Shown: positions 1 to 7,915 of the stretch, piece by piece
Numbering within the stretch: the first letter of the stretch is position 1
How the letters are laid out: every line of letters starts with the position of its first letter
DNA from: Clostridia bacterium
GTDB lineage: Bacteria; Bacillota; Clostridia; Oscillospirales; UBA644
Reading direction: 5' to 3'
Assembly (NCBI GenBank): GCA_014872655.1
Contig: WHHJ01000034.1
Coordinates: forward strand, 1 to 22,447
DNA: 22,447 nucleotides
Notes under the pieces: generated by a model
The model's database searches: none
The model's input: the letters and a program-made list of their open reading frames with translations, nothing else
What the model was told of the DNA's origin: nothing
Position numbers and translations under genes: made by a program

Positions 1-155
1 TCTTTTTAATTTTATTCAGATGATGGATCTGGGCGTTTTCGCCCGGTACTGCCTGCCTAAACATTAACCCCGAGCAACTTCCTTTCCGCAGAACGTCTGA
101 TCGCTTTTTGCATTCCTGCTGTATTGTGCGTTGTAAAACGTATAGCAAAACATCA

Positions 156-189
156 AAAGACCCGGAGCCGAACGATAAGCCGAGTCTTT
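156..189 (-). terminator. Second copy of the same terminator-like hairpin
   Basis: The same arms as at 472-508 (AAAGACCCGG at 156-165 and CCGAGTCTTT at 180-189 on the plus strand) enclose a different loop. The right arm and tail of a third copy are cut by the window start at position 1. It may be a back-up terminator or simply a duplicate. Confidence 0.55.
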
Positions 190-471
190 TTAATTTTATT
201 CAGATGATGGATCTGGGCGTTTTCGCCCGGTACTGCCTGTCCAGATATTGGACCCGAGCAGTTTCTTCCCGTCGGCCCTCTCCTCGATTTCAGCTGCATC
301 TGCGGCACTGCTTATCCCGAAACATGCCGCAAAAATCCAAAGCCTCGATAACGCCGCTGCCTAGGCTGCGTTTCTGCCCGGAGCATTGTACCACGCGTTT
401 CTGCCGGCCGTCTGATCGCTTTCACCGGACTCTGCATCACTGCGTCCCCCGAAATATACAGCAAAAAATTC

Positions 472-508
472 AAAGACCCGGACGGCACATCGGCCGAACC
501 GAGTCTTT
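472..508 (-). terminator. Rho-independent terminator of the two-component operon
   Basis: Read on the minus strand, AAAGACTCGG pairs with CCGGGTCTTT over 10 positions (one G-U wobble), around a GC-rich loop, with further T residues shortly after. It lies about 30 bp past the histidine kinase stop codon, as expected for the end of this operon. Confidence 0.7.
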
Positions 509-540
509 TTTGTGTATCATTTTTAATCATCCCGCCCGCG

Positions 541-2163
541 TTACGGTTTGCGGGGATTCTTTTCTTTTTCGGATTTTTCCGCCGCGTCTCGTTCACTCTT
601 ATCCGGACGCCCGCGTTTTTCCGTTTTTTGCGAAACGGCAAGAATCGGCAATTCAATCTCAAAAACCGCGCCGCTCGGCATTCCCGCCGAAAGCATCGGG
701 ATCGACTGTTCCGGCTGGCTGACCGCTGCAGACTTTTTCTTTTGACGGTCTGCGCCCTGTTTTCGAGCAGGCTGCTCGACCGGTGCCGGAAGCGTAAACC
801 CAGACGAACGGTTATAAGCCCGAATCGTTCCCCGATGCTGCTCAACAGCCGCTTTGGCAATCGCAAGCCCCAGCCCATGTTTTCCGTTTTTGCCTTTGTA
901 AAACCGGTCAAACATATGCGGCAAATCGCCTTCGTTGATACCGTTTCCGTCGTCACAAATCCGAATTACGGCCCATCCGTTGCGCAAAAAGGTGTCTAAC
1001 GTCACCCGGCTGTGCGCATAGCGCATACAGTTCGAAAGCACATTCGTCACCGCCGTAGCCAGCATATCGGTGTCGGCAAAGAGCGGAACATCCGCCGCCA
1101 TACTCACTTCCAAATGAACCGGGCCCGACGCCACAATCCCGGCCACGCGTGAAACGGATTCGTCCACAATTTCACGCAATGACACCGGCTGCTTGTTCAA
1201 CAAATTTTCCGAGGTTTCAATTTTAGACAAGTACATCACATCATTGACCAGCTTTTCCAGCCGGCTGACTTGTCCCAAAATCAAGTCGCAAGCCTCACCC
1301 GTATCGTCAAAAATGCCGTCTTTGACGCCTTCTACATATCCGCGGATCGACATCAGCGGCGTCCGCAACTCATGCGACGCATTTTGCAGGAACAATTTCT
1401 GGTTCAAATCATATTCCTGAATACTCTGCGACATATCCTCGATATTCCGCGCCAGCTCTTCCACTTCGTCATGAGAATCAATCTGCAGTTTTCCGGCGCT
1501 GAAGTTTCGTTTGGCGATCTGCTGGGCACGGCGCGTCAGATATTTAATATCCGAACTCATCTTTCCCGCCATCACCGAAGCAATCAACATTGCCAGTACC
1601 GAGGCCATCATCACCGCACACAGATACAGCACAAACACCGCGCTGCCGATGCCAAAATCCTGCAGCGGCGAGCACAAAACAACATAACCGTACACAACTC
1701 CGGACATATTGGAACGCACCGTCTGTGTATAAATCATCACGCGGCTGCTGCCGGCATTAAGAATCGTACTCCCGTCACGATCTAAATTACGCACAATTCC
1801 GCCGATGAATTTAGACTCAAAATCATCCCCGTACAAGGCAATAATCCGGTCCAGATTACGCCAGCCATAGTACGACTTATTCTTATCAAACAGGATAATC
1901 GAAAAGTTATTATCCACAATTCTGTCATACATCACTTCCAGTGCATCCGCCGCATAAATATCGGTCGAAGCATGGTACTGTGCCAGAATCTGCGCGTCTT
2001 CTTTGAGTTGTTTTCGGGTATCTCCCACCACAAAGCCGTCGGTAAACAGCATGATAAAACCAAGAGAAATCCCGGCCACAATCAAAATAATCAGCAAATA
2101 GGTCAGCGCCAGTTTGGTCTGAATGCTCCAGAATCCTTTGGGACGCGTTTTCTGCTCGGTCAT
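541..2163 (-). CDS. Membrane sensor histidine kinase (HAMP-HisKA-HATPase_c)
   Basis: This protein senses a signal at the membrane and phosphorylates the adjacent response regulator. The 540 residues show a membrane helix at about 18-40, an extracytoplasmic sensor region at about 44-170, a second helix at about 173-199 and a HAMP linker at about 200-255. The H-box SHELRTPL carries the phospho-acceptor His264. The N-box is around N374-N378, G1 is DDGNGI (404-409) and G2 is HGLGLAIAK (429-437). The start codon overlaps the regulator stop as ATGA, so translation is probably coupled. Two things are odd. About 45 low-complexity residues (about 453-497, rich in Pro, Gln and Lys) lie between the G2 region and the final strand AVFEIELP, and a charged Lys/Glu tail fills 511-540. 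The sensor region is not recognisable, so the ligand is unknown. Confidence 0.95.
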   Translation of the reverse strand: MTEQKTRPKGFWSIQTKLALTYLLIILIVAGISLGFIMLFTDGFVVGDTRKQLKEDAQILAQYHASTDIYAADALEVMYDRIVDNNFSIILFDKNKSYYGWRNLDRIIALYGDDFESKFIGGIVRNLDRDGSTILNAGSSRVMIYTQTVRSNMSGVVYGYVVLCSPLQDFGIGSAVFVLYLCAVMMASVLAMLIASVMAGKMSSDIKYLTRRAQQIAKRNFSAGKLQIDSHDEVEELARNIEDMSQSIQEYDLNQKLFLQNASHELRTPLMSIRGYVEGVKDGIFDDTGEACDLILGQVSRLEKLVNDVMYLSKIETSENLLNKQPVSLREIVDESVSRVAGIVASGPVHLEVSMAADVPLFADTDMLATAVTNVLSNCMRYAHSRVTLDTFLRNGWAVIRICDDGNGINEGDLPHMFDRFYKGKNGKHGLGLAIAKAAVEQHRGTIRAYNRSSGFTLPAPVEQPARKQGADRQKKKSAAVSQPEQSIPMLSAGMPSGAVFEIELPILAVSQKTEKRGRPDKSERDAAEKSEKEKNPRKP

Positions 2164-2888
2164 TCGTCGTCGCCGTCTTCGATCTTGTCGGTCACTTTAT
2201 AACCGTAGCCCCAGACCGTTTCAATACAAAAATCCATCTGAAACGCATCCAGTTTTTTCCGAATCCGTTTGACCAGATCATCCACCGCACGCGTGTCGCC
2301 GACATACTGATAATCCCAGATATTTTTCAACAGCTGGTCCCGCGTGAACACGCGATTCTTATTTTTGAGCATAAAATACAAAAAGTCAAATTCCATCGCA
2401 GTAAACGGAATTTCTGTTTCAATTCCGTCCCCTAATTTCACGGCTTTGCGTTCCATGTTATAAATGCGCAAATCACGGCAGTCTACAAACTTGTCATTCA
2501 CATGTGCCGAAACGGTCCGTGCGCCGTCAATCCGCCGAAAGACCGCCTTAACACGGGCCACCAATTCTTTAGGCGAAAACGGCTTCATCATATAATCGTC
2601 CGCGCCCATCTCAATGCCCAAAATACGGTCCAGTTCCTCGTCACGGGCAGAAACAATAATAATCGGCGTATTGGCCCGTTTACGAATCTCATTGCACAAC
2701 TCAAACCCGGACATTCCCGGCATCATAATATCAATAATCAGCATATCCGGTAAAACCGAGGCAAACGCGCGCAGGGTATCTTCGCCGTTTTCAAATTCAC
2801 AGACGGTATAACCGGCCTTTTCCAAGTAAGAACGGATAATTTTGCGAATATCCGCCTCATCATCCACTACATAAATCATTTTTTGCAT
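2160..2888 (-). CDS. OmpR/PhoB-family response regulator
   Basis: A DNA-binding transcription regulator of 242 residues. The receiver domain (about 4-118) has the acidic pair D9/D10, phospho-acceptor D53 in IIDIMMPG, S80 and K102 in MKPF. The OmpR-type winged helix covers about 140-235 and ends in the typical VWGYGYKV wing. GAGAGGG stands 7 nt before the chosen ATG; a second ATG three codons on is possible but less well spaced. It is the first gene of a two-gene operon with the kinase, preceded by a good extended -10 promoter, so the pair is probably transcribed at a basal level and may be autoregulated. The regulon cannot be read from this window. Confidence 0.95.
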   Translation of the reverse strand: MQKMIYVVDDEADIRKIIRSYLEKAGYTVCEFENGEDTLRAFASVLPDMLIIDIMMPGMSGFELCNEIRKRANTPIIIVSARDEELDRILGIEMGADDYMMKPFSPKELVARVKAVFRRIDGARTVSAHVNDKFVDCRDLRIYNMERKAVKLGDGIETEIPFTAMEFDFLYFMLKNKNRVFTRDQLLKNIWDYQYVGDTRAVDDLVKRIRKKLDAFQMDFCIETVWGYGYKVTDKIEDGDDE

Positions 2889-2964
2889 ACAGCATCCCTC
2901 TCTTTACCCAAAATAGGGAATTTCTCCCGACAAATTTCGTCTGTTTTTCACAAACCCTAATTTT

Positions 2965-2993
2965 ATTATAGCAAATAATTTTAGAAATTTAAA
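2965..2993 (-). promoter_or_regulatory. Sigma-A-type promoter of the two-component operon
   Basis: On the minus strand, TTTAAA (2993-2988) is followed by a 17-nt spacer and TATAAT (2970-2965). A TG one base before the -10 gives an extended -10 element. It lies about 75 bp upstream of the regulator ATG. Confidence 0.65.
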
Positions 2994-4032
2994 GACCTTT
3001 TCCGTATATTTTTTTTGCAGCTGTGCCACATTTCCCCGATTTCCATCGGTATCCTTTTACCACTACACCGCCGAGCCTCGCTCCGAAGCTGTTTACAGCA
3101 GTACTCTAAAGCCTCGTCCCTGCCTGCTTCGCAACCACAAATCCCCGCCCCTCACTTTTGCGCCAGTCGTTCTGCGTCCTTCCCACAAAACCGCTAAATT
3201 TTGCACTTCACCTGTTACACAGCCACATCACCCTATTTTTTTGCACCTGTTTTGACACCATACACTCATGCTCTGCTCCGCACTTGTTGCGCTGTCGCGC
3301 AGCGCTCCCAATTTTTTCGCACGGGGTTTACTCCGCCCCAACGTCCTACGCCCATCTGTTTTGCCTAAGCACCCCCATGTCCCACTTCCTACCTATTTTT
3401 CCGCGGGCCCGCCCATTCTTTTTGGTTTCTTTTTCGCAATTAACCGGCCATGATCTCCGTCTATCTTTTGTCCGTGGGGCGTTCTGCTCATTGCTCCGCA
3501 CCTGTTGTGCCGCAGTGCGCTCCCCTGTCTTTTTCGTATATTTTTATAACAGTGCAAGTCTTCTCTCTCTTCCGTTTTCCGAGATACTTTTTTCTTTTTC
3601 TTCTAACCCTGCACCCCACCCCTGCTCAAGAACTGCGCCGGTAACCCGGCTAAAACAAAAAAGATTGGACAAACACGCCCGCAAGAAAATAAAAACAAAA
3701 TACATTTTAAGACAATCTCGGAGAACACAGAACTCAGTACAAACCATAAAACTCATGTAAATAAAACACAGGCACATAAAATGCACGAATGATACTGCAT
3801 ACAAAAATGGAAGAGACTCAAAAACACCGCCGTAAAAACACACATAAAAAGAGGCCAAACGCAAAAATAGATCCAAAATACAAATATAAAAACGATATCC
3901 CTATATAAAAATTCAAAGCCCAAAATCTTATATTGGGCAGCATACTTTTTTTAAGTAAAAACAAAAAAACCGGTGTAAATCCAAAGACCCACATCGGTTT
4001 TTATCTTTTTTAATTGTTGTCCTTTTATAATA
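2994..4032. other. Long gene-free region with pyrimidine/purine strand asymmetry
   Basis: There is no credible gene between the regulator promoter and the sleB terminator. From about 3005 to 3620 the plus strand is markedly pyrimidine-rich; from about 3650 to 3920 it becomes A-rich with few pyrimidines. Open frames here have no Shine-Dalgarno sequence and only skew-driven composition (Ser/Pro/Phe/Leu on plus, Phe/Cys/Leu on minus). A diverged repeat pair lies within it: GCTCCGCACTTGTTGCGC near 3275-3292 resembles GCTCCGCACCTGTTGTGC near 3493-3510, and both are followed by a CGCTCCC and then a T-run ending in CG. Confidence 0.6.
3966..4003 (-). terminator. Terminator after the sleB-like gene
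   Basis: ACCGATGT (minus strand, 3998-3991) pairs with ACACCGGT (3976-3969) with one mismatch around a 14-nt loop, followed by a T-run. It starts about 35 bp after the stop codon. On the plus strand the mismatch becomes a G-U wobble and T residues follow too, so the hairpin could also work in the other direction. Confidence 0.65.
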
Positions 4033-4737
4033 CTACTTTCCTCTCGAAAACACATGTCTTCCTATTGTGGTTGTAACAGGCAGGCTCAACATCCACTTAT
4101 TCGTAGTGTAAGCCGGATTATAGTAATAAATACTGCCTCCCGTCGGATCCCAGCCGTTCAGCGCATCTTCTGCCGCGCGATACGCGCTGTCCACAACAGG
4201 CTTATCAAAATTGCCGTCCGTCACCGCGGTAAAGGCACCTTTTTGATAAATGACGCCCGAAATGGTATTGGGGAAAGAAGGGTGCTTCACTCGATTCAAC
4301 ACCACAGCCCCCACAGCAACTTGTCCGGTGTAAGGTTCCCCCCGGGCCTCAGCGGAAATGATCCGCGCCAACAATTTTTTATCATTTTCACGGGAAGAAG
4401 AGGTCGAACTGGAACTGATTCCAATGGCGGCTAAAGTCTGCGGTCCGGCAATTCCGTCCACAGCCAGCCCGTTTTTCCGTTGAAAATATTCTACAGCCGC
4501 TTTGGTCTGCGAACCGTAAATGCCGTCGACATTGCCTTTATAATATCCCCATTTTTTCAGCCGTTCCTGAATTTTTCGCACTTCTTCTCCGCGCGATCCG
4601 TATTTGGACAAAACAGCAACGCTTTCTTGCGTGACGTTCTCCTCGGGACTAAAAATCAAAAAAGCGCCCGTAACGGCCGAAAAAATACAAACCGCACAAA
4701 CCACCGCGGCAATCATCCGTTTTACCGTTTTTTTCAC
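4033..4737 (-). CDS. sleB: Spore cortex-lytic enzyme, SleB-like (PG-binding + Hydrolase_2)
   Basis: A cell-wall hydrolase of the SleB family, which degrades muramic-lactam cortex peptidoglycan during spore germination. I place the start at a GTG with GGAGGT 7 nt upstream, giving 234 residues; the frame stays open 32 codons further but without a better site. An N-terminal signal or anchor helix covers about 7-29. A PG_binding_1 domain (about 43-105) contains the usual YGSQT and VDGIAGPQT motifs. The catalytic SleB domain (about 120-234) has SAEARGEP, whose first Glu (E130) matches the expected catalytic acid, then AVVLNRV, KGAFTAV and a C-terminal NPAYTTNKW. It is shorter than the roughly 300-residue Bacillus SleB because the linker is short. 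The gene is monocistronic, with a sigma-G-like promoter and its own terminator. No ypeB-like partner is visible. Confidence 0.88.
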   Translation of the reverse strand: MKKTVKRMIAAVVCAVCIFSAVTGAFLIFSPEENVTQESVAVLSKYGSRGEEVRKIQERLKKWGYYKGNVDGIYGSQTKAAVEYFQRKNGLAVDGIAGPQTLAAIGISSSSTSSSRENDKKLLARIISAEARGEPYTGQVAVGAVVLNRVKHPSFPNTISGVIYQKGAFTAVTDGNFDKPVVDSAYRAAEDALNGWDPTGGSIYYYNPAYTTNKWMLSLPVTTTIGRHVFSRGK

Positions 4738-4775
4738 AACCTGCACCTCCGCAATAAACATCCTTTGCATATCGG

Positions 4776-4805
4776 TAGTATGCGTGTGTTTTTTCCTTTT
4801 TATGC
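4776..4805 (-). promoter_or_regulatory. Sigma-G-like (forespore) promoter of sleB
   Basis: On the minus strand GCATA (4805-4801; within TGTGCATA) is followed by an 18-nt spacer and CATACTA (4782-4776), identical to the classical Bacillus sigma-G -10 sequence. The inferred start point leaves a leader of roughly 30 nt with a strong ribosome-binding site. sleB is a sigma-G gene in Bacillus subtilis, so motif and gene function agree. Confidence 0.65.
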
Positions 4806-5303
4806 ACAAAACGGATTTTTTTTGGCAGTACACCTTTTCTTTTTTACCGATTAAGGCTTTTTGTTTTAAAGAATCCTGTCGCTCGACCGTATTTTGGGCA
4901 AAATTGTTTCCATTCCGGTACTCATTACGGAAAAAGATGCCAAACCGCTTGCAATTTGATAAGAAATATATTATAATAATATATTATTATATAACATATA
5001 ACATCACCGCAAAAAACAAAGGCAAAAGAAAATCGTTCCAGCTGTGGAGTTTCAGCTGTGGAAATGTACGGTTGCTTAGGCCGTCAGCTTGGCACCGCAT
5101 CCTGAGCAGTCAGCGCGAGACACCACGAGACGACAGGGACGGAAGATCGGCACAGACCCGCCGTTTCATCTGTCCGCACAGGCAGGTACTCGAACGATTG
5201 CCTCGGAGTCGCCGCTTGAACCATTGGGATTGCAATATCGTTTAGACCATTGCCACAGGACGTTCGCCTCCCTGACACAAGCGGCCGCTTAGGATTTTCA
5301 GCC

Positions 5304-5505
5304 GGGCGCAACACCAAACAGCATCTGGTGTAACACCCAAGCATTATCTGGACGCAAACCCCAGACATCAGTTGGGTACAACATCCAAGTACAACACCCA
5401 GTCTTCACTTGGATGTCATCCGGGTGTAACACCGGGGCATCCGGATGTAACACCGGGGCATCCGGGTGCAACACCGGGGCATCCGGATGTAACCCAAACA
5501 GCCGA
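5304..5505. repeat. Decaying 21-bp tandem repeat array upstream of pcrA
   Basis: From 5417 to 5495 a 21-bp unit with core GGRTGYAACACC repeats 3.8 times almost perfectly; units alternate GGGTG and GGATG. Leftwards to about 5304 the same core continues in roughly five to six diverged units of 16-24 bp. Each good unit contains two small dyads, GGTGT-A-ACACC and GGATG/CATCC. The 21-bp period keeps one frame open, but the start codon lacks a ribosome-binding site and that frame runs into pcrA, so I do not call it coding. Confidence 0.8.
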
Positions 5506-5563
5506 CCCGTTTTGCCTGCTTGTTTTTGCCGGATGACTAAAGATAGAATCTACGGAGGAACCC

Positions 5564-7915
5564 ATGGCCGACACTCTTACGTTACGACAAAAAATATTAC
5601 GCGATGAATATCGGGCGCTCAACGACATGCAGCAGCAAGCCGTCTTTGCGACCGACGGACCGCTGTTGATTCTGGCAGGAGCCGGCAGCGGAAAAACAAC
5701 CGTTATTGTTAATAAAATCGGATATTTGATCCGGTACGGAAGCATTGAGTCTGACACCACGCCGCTCCCTGCCGAAGATGAATCGTTTTTGTCTGCCTGT
5801 TTGGAAGACCGTTCTCTGCGCTGCGGCGAGCGGTACTGGCAGTTGATGCAGCGCGATCCGATTCCGGCACGCCATATCCTGGCCATTACGTTTACCAATA
5901 AGGCCGCCGCCGAAATGCGGACAAGACTGGAGCAGCAATTTAACATCCAAGCCGACGAACTGTGGGCGCTGACGTTTCACTCCCTTTGCGTACGGCTGCT
6001 GCGGCGTTATATCAACCTGTTGGGATTTGATACCGACTTTACCATTTACGACGAAACAGACAGTCTCAAATTGCTTGAAGCATGTGCCAAACAGTTAGAA
6101 TGCGGAGATCAATATCCGGCCAAACTGGTCAAACGAATCATCTCCAACGCCAAAACGCGCTATTTGGATCCGGACGAGTTTGAAGCGCAATTCAAAGAGC
6201 GGTCCCTGCCAAAAATGCCCAAGTTGTACCGACTGTACCAGCAAAGTTTGAAGCAGTCCAACGCGTTAGATTTTGATGATTTGATTTTTTATACAGTCCG
6301 CGTACTGACACAGCACCCAGAAATCCGCGAGCGGGTCAACGACCGTTTTCGGTATGTGTTAGTAGACGAATATCAGGATACCAACCCGCTGCAATACCGG
6401 CTTGTTGCGCTGCTTGCCGCGCATGGAAACATCTGCGTGGTGGGTGACGACGACCAGAGTATCTATCGGTTTATGGGCGCAGATGTAGACAATATTTTAA
6501 GTTTTGAGCGTTCTTTTTCTCGTGCGCAGGTGATCCGGTTAGAGCAAAACTACCGCAGCACCGGCATTATTTTAGAAGCCGCCAACAGCGTCATCGCACA
6601 CAATGTCGCCCGCAAAGGCAAAACGCTATGGACAGCCCAAGAAGGCGGAGCCAAAATTACCTATAATCAACTTTCTTCCAACAACGAGGAAGCCGAATAT
6701 ATTGCCAAGACCATCCTAGCTGGAATCGGCACCAAGAACATGCAGTACAATGACTTTTGCGTTTTGTACCGCACGCACGGTCAGAGCAACAGCATCGAAT
6801 TTGCGCTCAAAGGCAACGGGATCCCCTATAAAGTATACGGCGGACTGGCCTTCTTAAAGCGCAAGGAGATTCAGGATATTCTTGCCTATCTCAACGTCTG
6901 CCACAATCCGGCCGACAAAACGCGGCTGCTGCGCATTATCAATGAACCCCGCCGAGGCATCGGCGACACCACCATGCAGCGGGTCGAAGAAATCGCCGCC
7001 GCGGAAAACACCACCCTATTTGAAATCTTAAGCCGGGCAGGCGAGTATCCGGCGCTGAGCCGGGTCAAAGAAAAACTGGAACAATTTGCCCGAATGATCG
7101 AAGATCTGCGGCAACAGCAAAGTCAGCTGTCGCTGCCGGAATTTTACTTATATTTGTTACAAACGACCGGGTACATGGACATGATCAACGGGCTGGATAT
7201 TTTGGAAAAAGCGGCCCGCAAAGACAACTTGCAGGAATTTTACAACACGATCGTCACCTTTACCCAACAAAACCAAGGGGCAACCCTGCAAAGTTTTTTG
7301 GAAGAAATGGCCTTAGTCAGCGCGGTGGACAACCTGGACGAAAACGAGCAGACCGTCACGCTGATGACCATGCACTGCGCCAAAGGGCTGGAGTTTGACA
7401 CGGTGTTTGTCTGCGGTTTTGACGAAGGCATCTTTCCGTCGGCACGTTCGGTGGAGGAACCGGGCGGGCTGGAAGAAGAACGCCGGCTGTGCTATGTTGC
7501 CATTACACGAGCCAAACGCAGACTGTTTTTACTGTCGGTCAAAACGCGCATGATGTACGGTTCGGTCCGCAGCTGTTTTCCGTCGCGGTTTTTAAAAGAA
7601 ATTCCGGAACATCTCTTAATCCAGCCGCAAAAGGAGCAACAGCAAAGGCAGCAACAACCATCGCAGTCGCAAAAGCCCAAGCGACAGCTGTATCGGTTCT
7701 TTGAAGATTCCGGTTCCGTTGTTCCCCAACACAACAATCCCCCCGCACAATCGACCTACCAGGTGGGCATGCGGGTTCGTCATAAAACATTTGGAGACGG
7801 TCAGATCACGGCCGTTACCGCCATGTCTTCCGACACCCTGCTCGAAGTTCGGTTTGACAGCGGCACCTCTAAAAAACTTATGGCCAACTTTGCCAAACTG
7901 CAAATTCTGACCTGA
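5564..7915 (+). CDS. pcrA: UvrD/PcrA-type superfamily 1A DNA helicase
   Basis: An ATP-driven 3'-5' DNA helicase for nucleotide excision repair and for removing proteins or stalled RNA polymerase from DNA. All SF1A motifs are present in 783 residues: Q-motif around 19-27, Walker A AGAGSGKT (38-45), motif Ia AITFTNKAAAEM, motif II VDEYQDTN (267-274), motif III GDDDQSIYRFMGA (294-306), motif IV LEQNYRST, motif V MTMHCAKGLEFD and motif VI YVAITRAKRRL. A Gln-rich linker (about 688-705) leads to the C-terminal PcrA Tudor-like module starting near VGMRVRHKTFGDG, which binds RNA polymerase in relatives. The start has GGAGG 5 nt upstream. Between Walker A and motif Ia there are about 40 residues more than in Bacillus PcrA (about 59-99). 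I recall a similar insertion in related gut Clostridia, but that is from memory. Confidence 0.95.
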   Translation: MADTLTLRQKILRDEYRALNDMQQQAVFATDGPLLILAGAGSGKTTVIVNKIGYLIRYGSIESDTTPLPAEDESFLSACLEDRSLRCGERYWQLMQRDPIPARHILAITFTNKAAAEMRTRLEQQFNIQADELWALTFHSLCVRLLRRYINLLGFDTDFTIYDETDSLKLLEACAKQLECGDQYPAKLVKRIISNAKTRYLDPDEFEAQFKERSLPKMPKLYRLYQQSLKQSNALDFDDLIFYTVRVLTQHPEIRERVNDRFRYVLVDEYQDTNPLQYRLVALLAAHGNICVVGDDDQSIYRFMGADVDNILSFERSFSRAQVIRLEQNYRSTGIILEAANSVIAHNVARKGKTLWTAQEGGAKITYNQLSSNNEEAEYIAKTILAGIGTKNMQYNDFCVLYRTHGQSNSIEFALKGNGIPYKVYGGLAFLKRKEIQDILAYLNVCHNPADKTRLLRIINEPRRGIGDTTMQRVEEIAAAENTTLFEILSRAGEYPALSRVKEKLEQFARMIEDLRQQQSQLSLPEFYLYLLQTTGYMDMINGLDILEKAARKDNLQEFYNTIVTFTQQNQGATLQSFLEEMALVSAVDNLDENEQTVTLMTMHCAKGLEFDTVFVCGFDEGIFPSARSVEEPGGLEEERRLCYVAITRAKRRLFLLSVKTRMMYGSVRSCFPSRFLKEIPEHLLIQPQKEQQQRQQQPSQSQKPKRQLYRFFEDSGSVVPQHNNPPAQSTYQVGMRVRHKTFGDGQITAVTAMSSDTLLEVRFDSGTSKKLMANFAKLQILT

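Larger units (their letters stand above)
1..540. repeat. Partly duplicated intergenic array of terminator-like units
   Basis: Non-coding region downstream of the minus-strand histidine kinase. Bases 1-55 recur without a mismatch at 185-239. The repeated block begins with the right arm and T-run of a hairpin and includes a small GGGCG-TTTT-CGCCC hairpin (31-44 and 215-228). A more diverged match links about 97-165 to about 410-481: both contain GTCTGATCGCTTT, later a TATAGCAAAA- or TATACAGCAAAA-like stretch, and then AAAGACCCGG. The region therefore looks like two rounds of duplication of a terminator-bearing unit. Open frames across it lack ribosome-binding sites and overlap the kinase antisense, so I call no gene here. 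Confidence 0.75.
4738..5563. other. Divergent intergenic region between sleB and pcrA
   Basis: Apart from the sigma-G-like site, this stretch contains an A+T-only island (about 4965-5000) with a perfect 20-bp palindrome at 4972-4991 carrying TATAAT on both strands. There is a short direct repeat AGCTGTGGA at 5040-5048 and 5054-5062, and a repeat array at 5304-5505. Open frames in it have no ribosome-binding site. I could not identify a convincing pcrA promoter. Confidence 0.55.

Noticed and set aside
108..999. Plus- and minus-strand open frames of 65-214 codons
   Set aside because: They lie antisense or out of frame to the histidine kinase or over the terminator repeats, are Arg/Pro/Ser-rich and have no ribosome-binding sites.
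1193..2888. Plus-strand frames antisense to the kinase and regulator
   Set aside because: Shadows of the two real genes, which have complete domain signatures.
3015..3876. Open frames of 60-200 codons, including a Phe/Cys-rich hydrophobic minus-strand frame
   Set aside because: Their composition is fully explained by the pyrimidine/purine skew; no start signals, no recognisable domain.
5304..5505. CRISPR array
   Set aside because: Units are directly adjacent with no unique spacers, and no cas gene is present.
5413..5607. Small frame encoding SGCNTGA repeats
   Set aside because: A by-product of the 21-bp DNA repeat; no ribosome-binding site and it overlaps the pcrA start in another frame.
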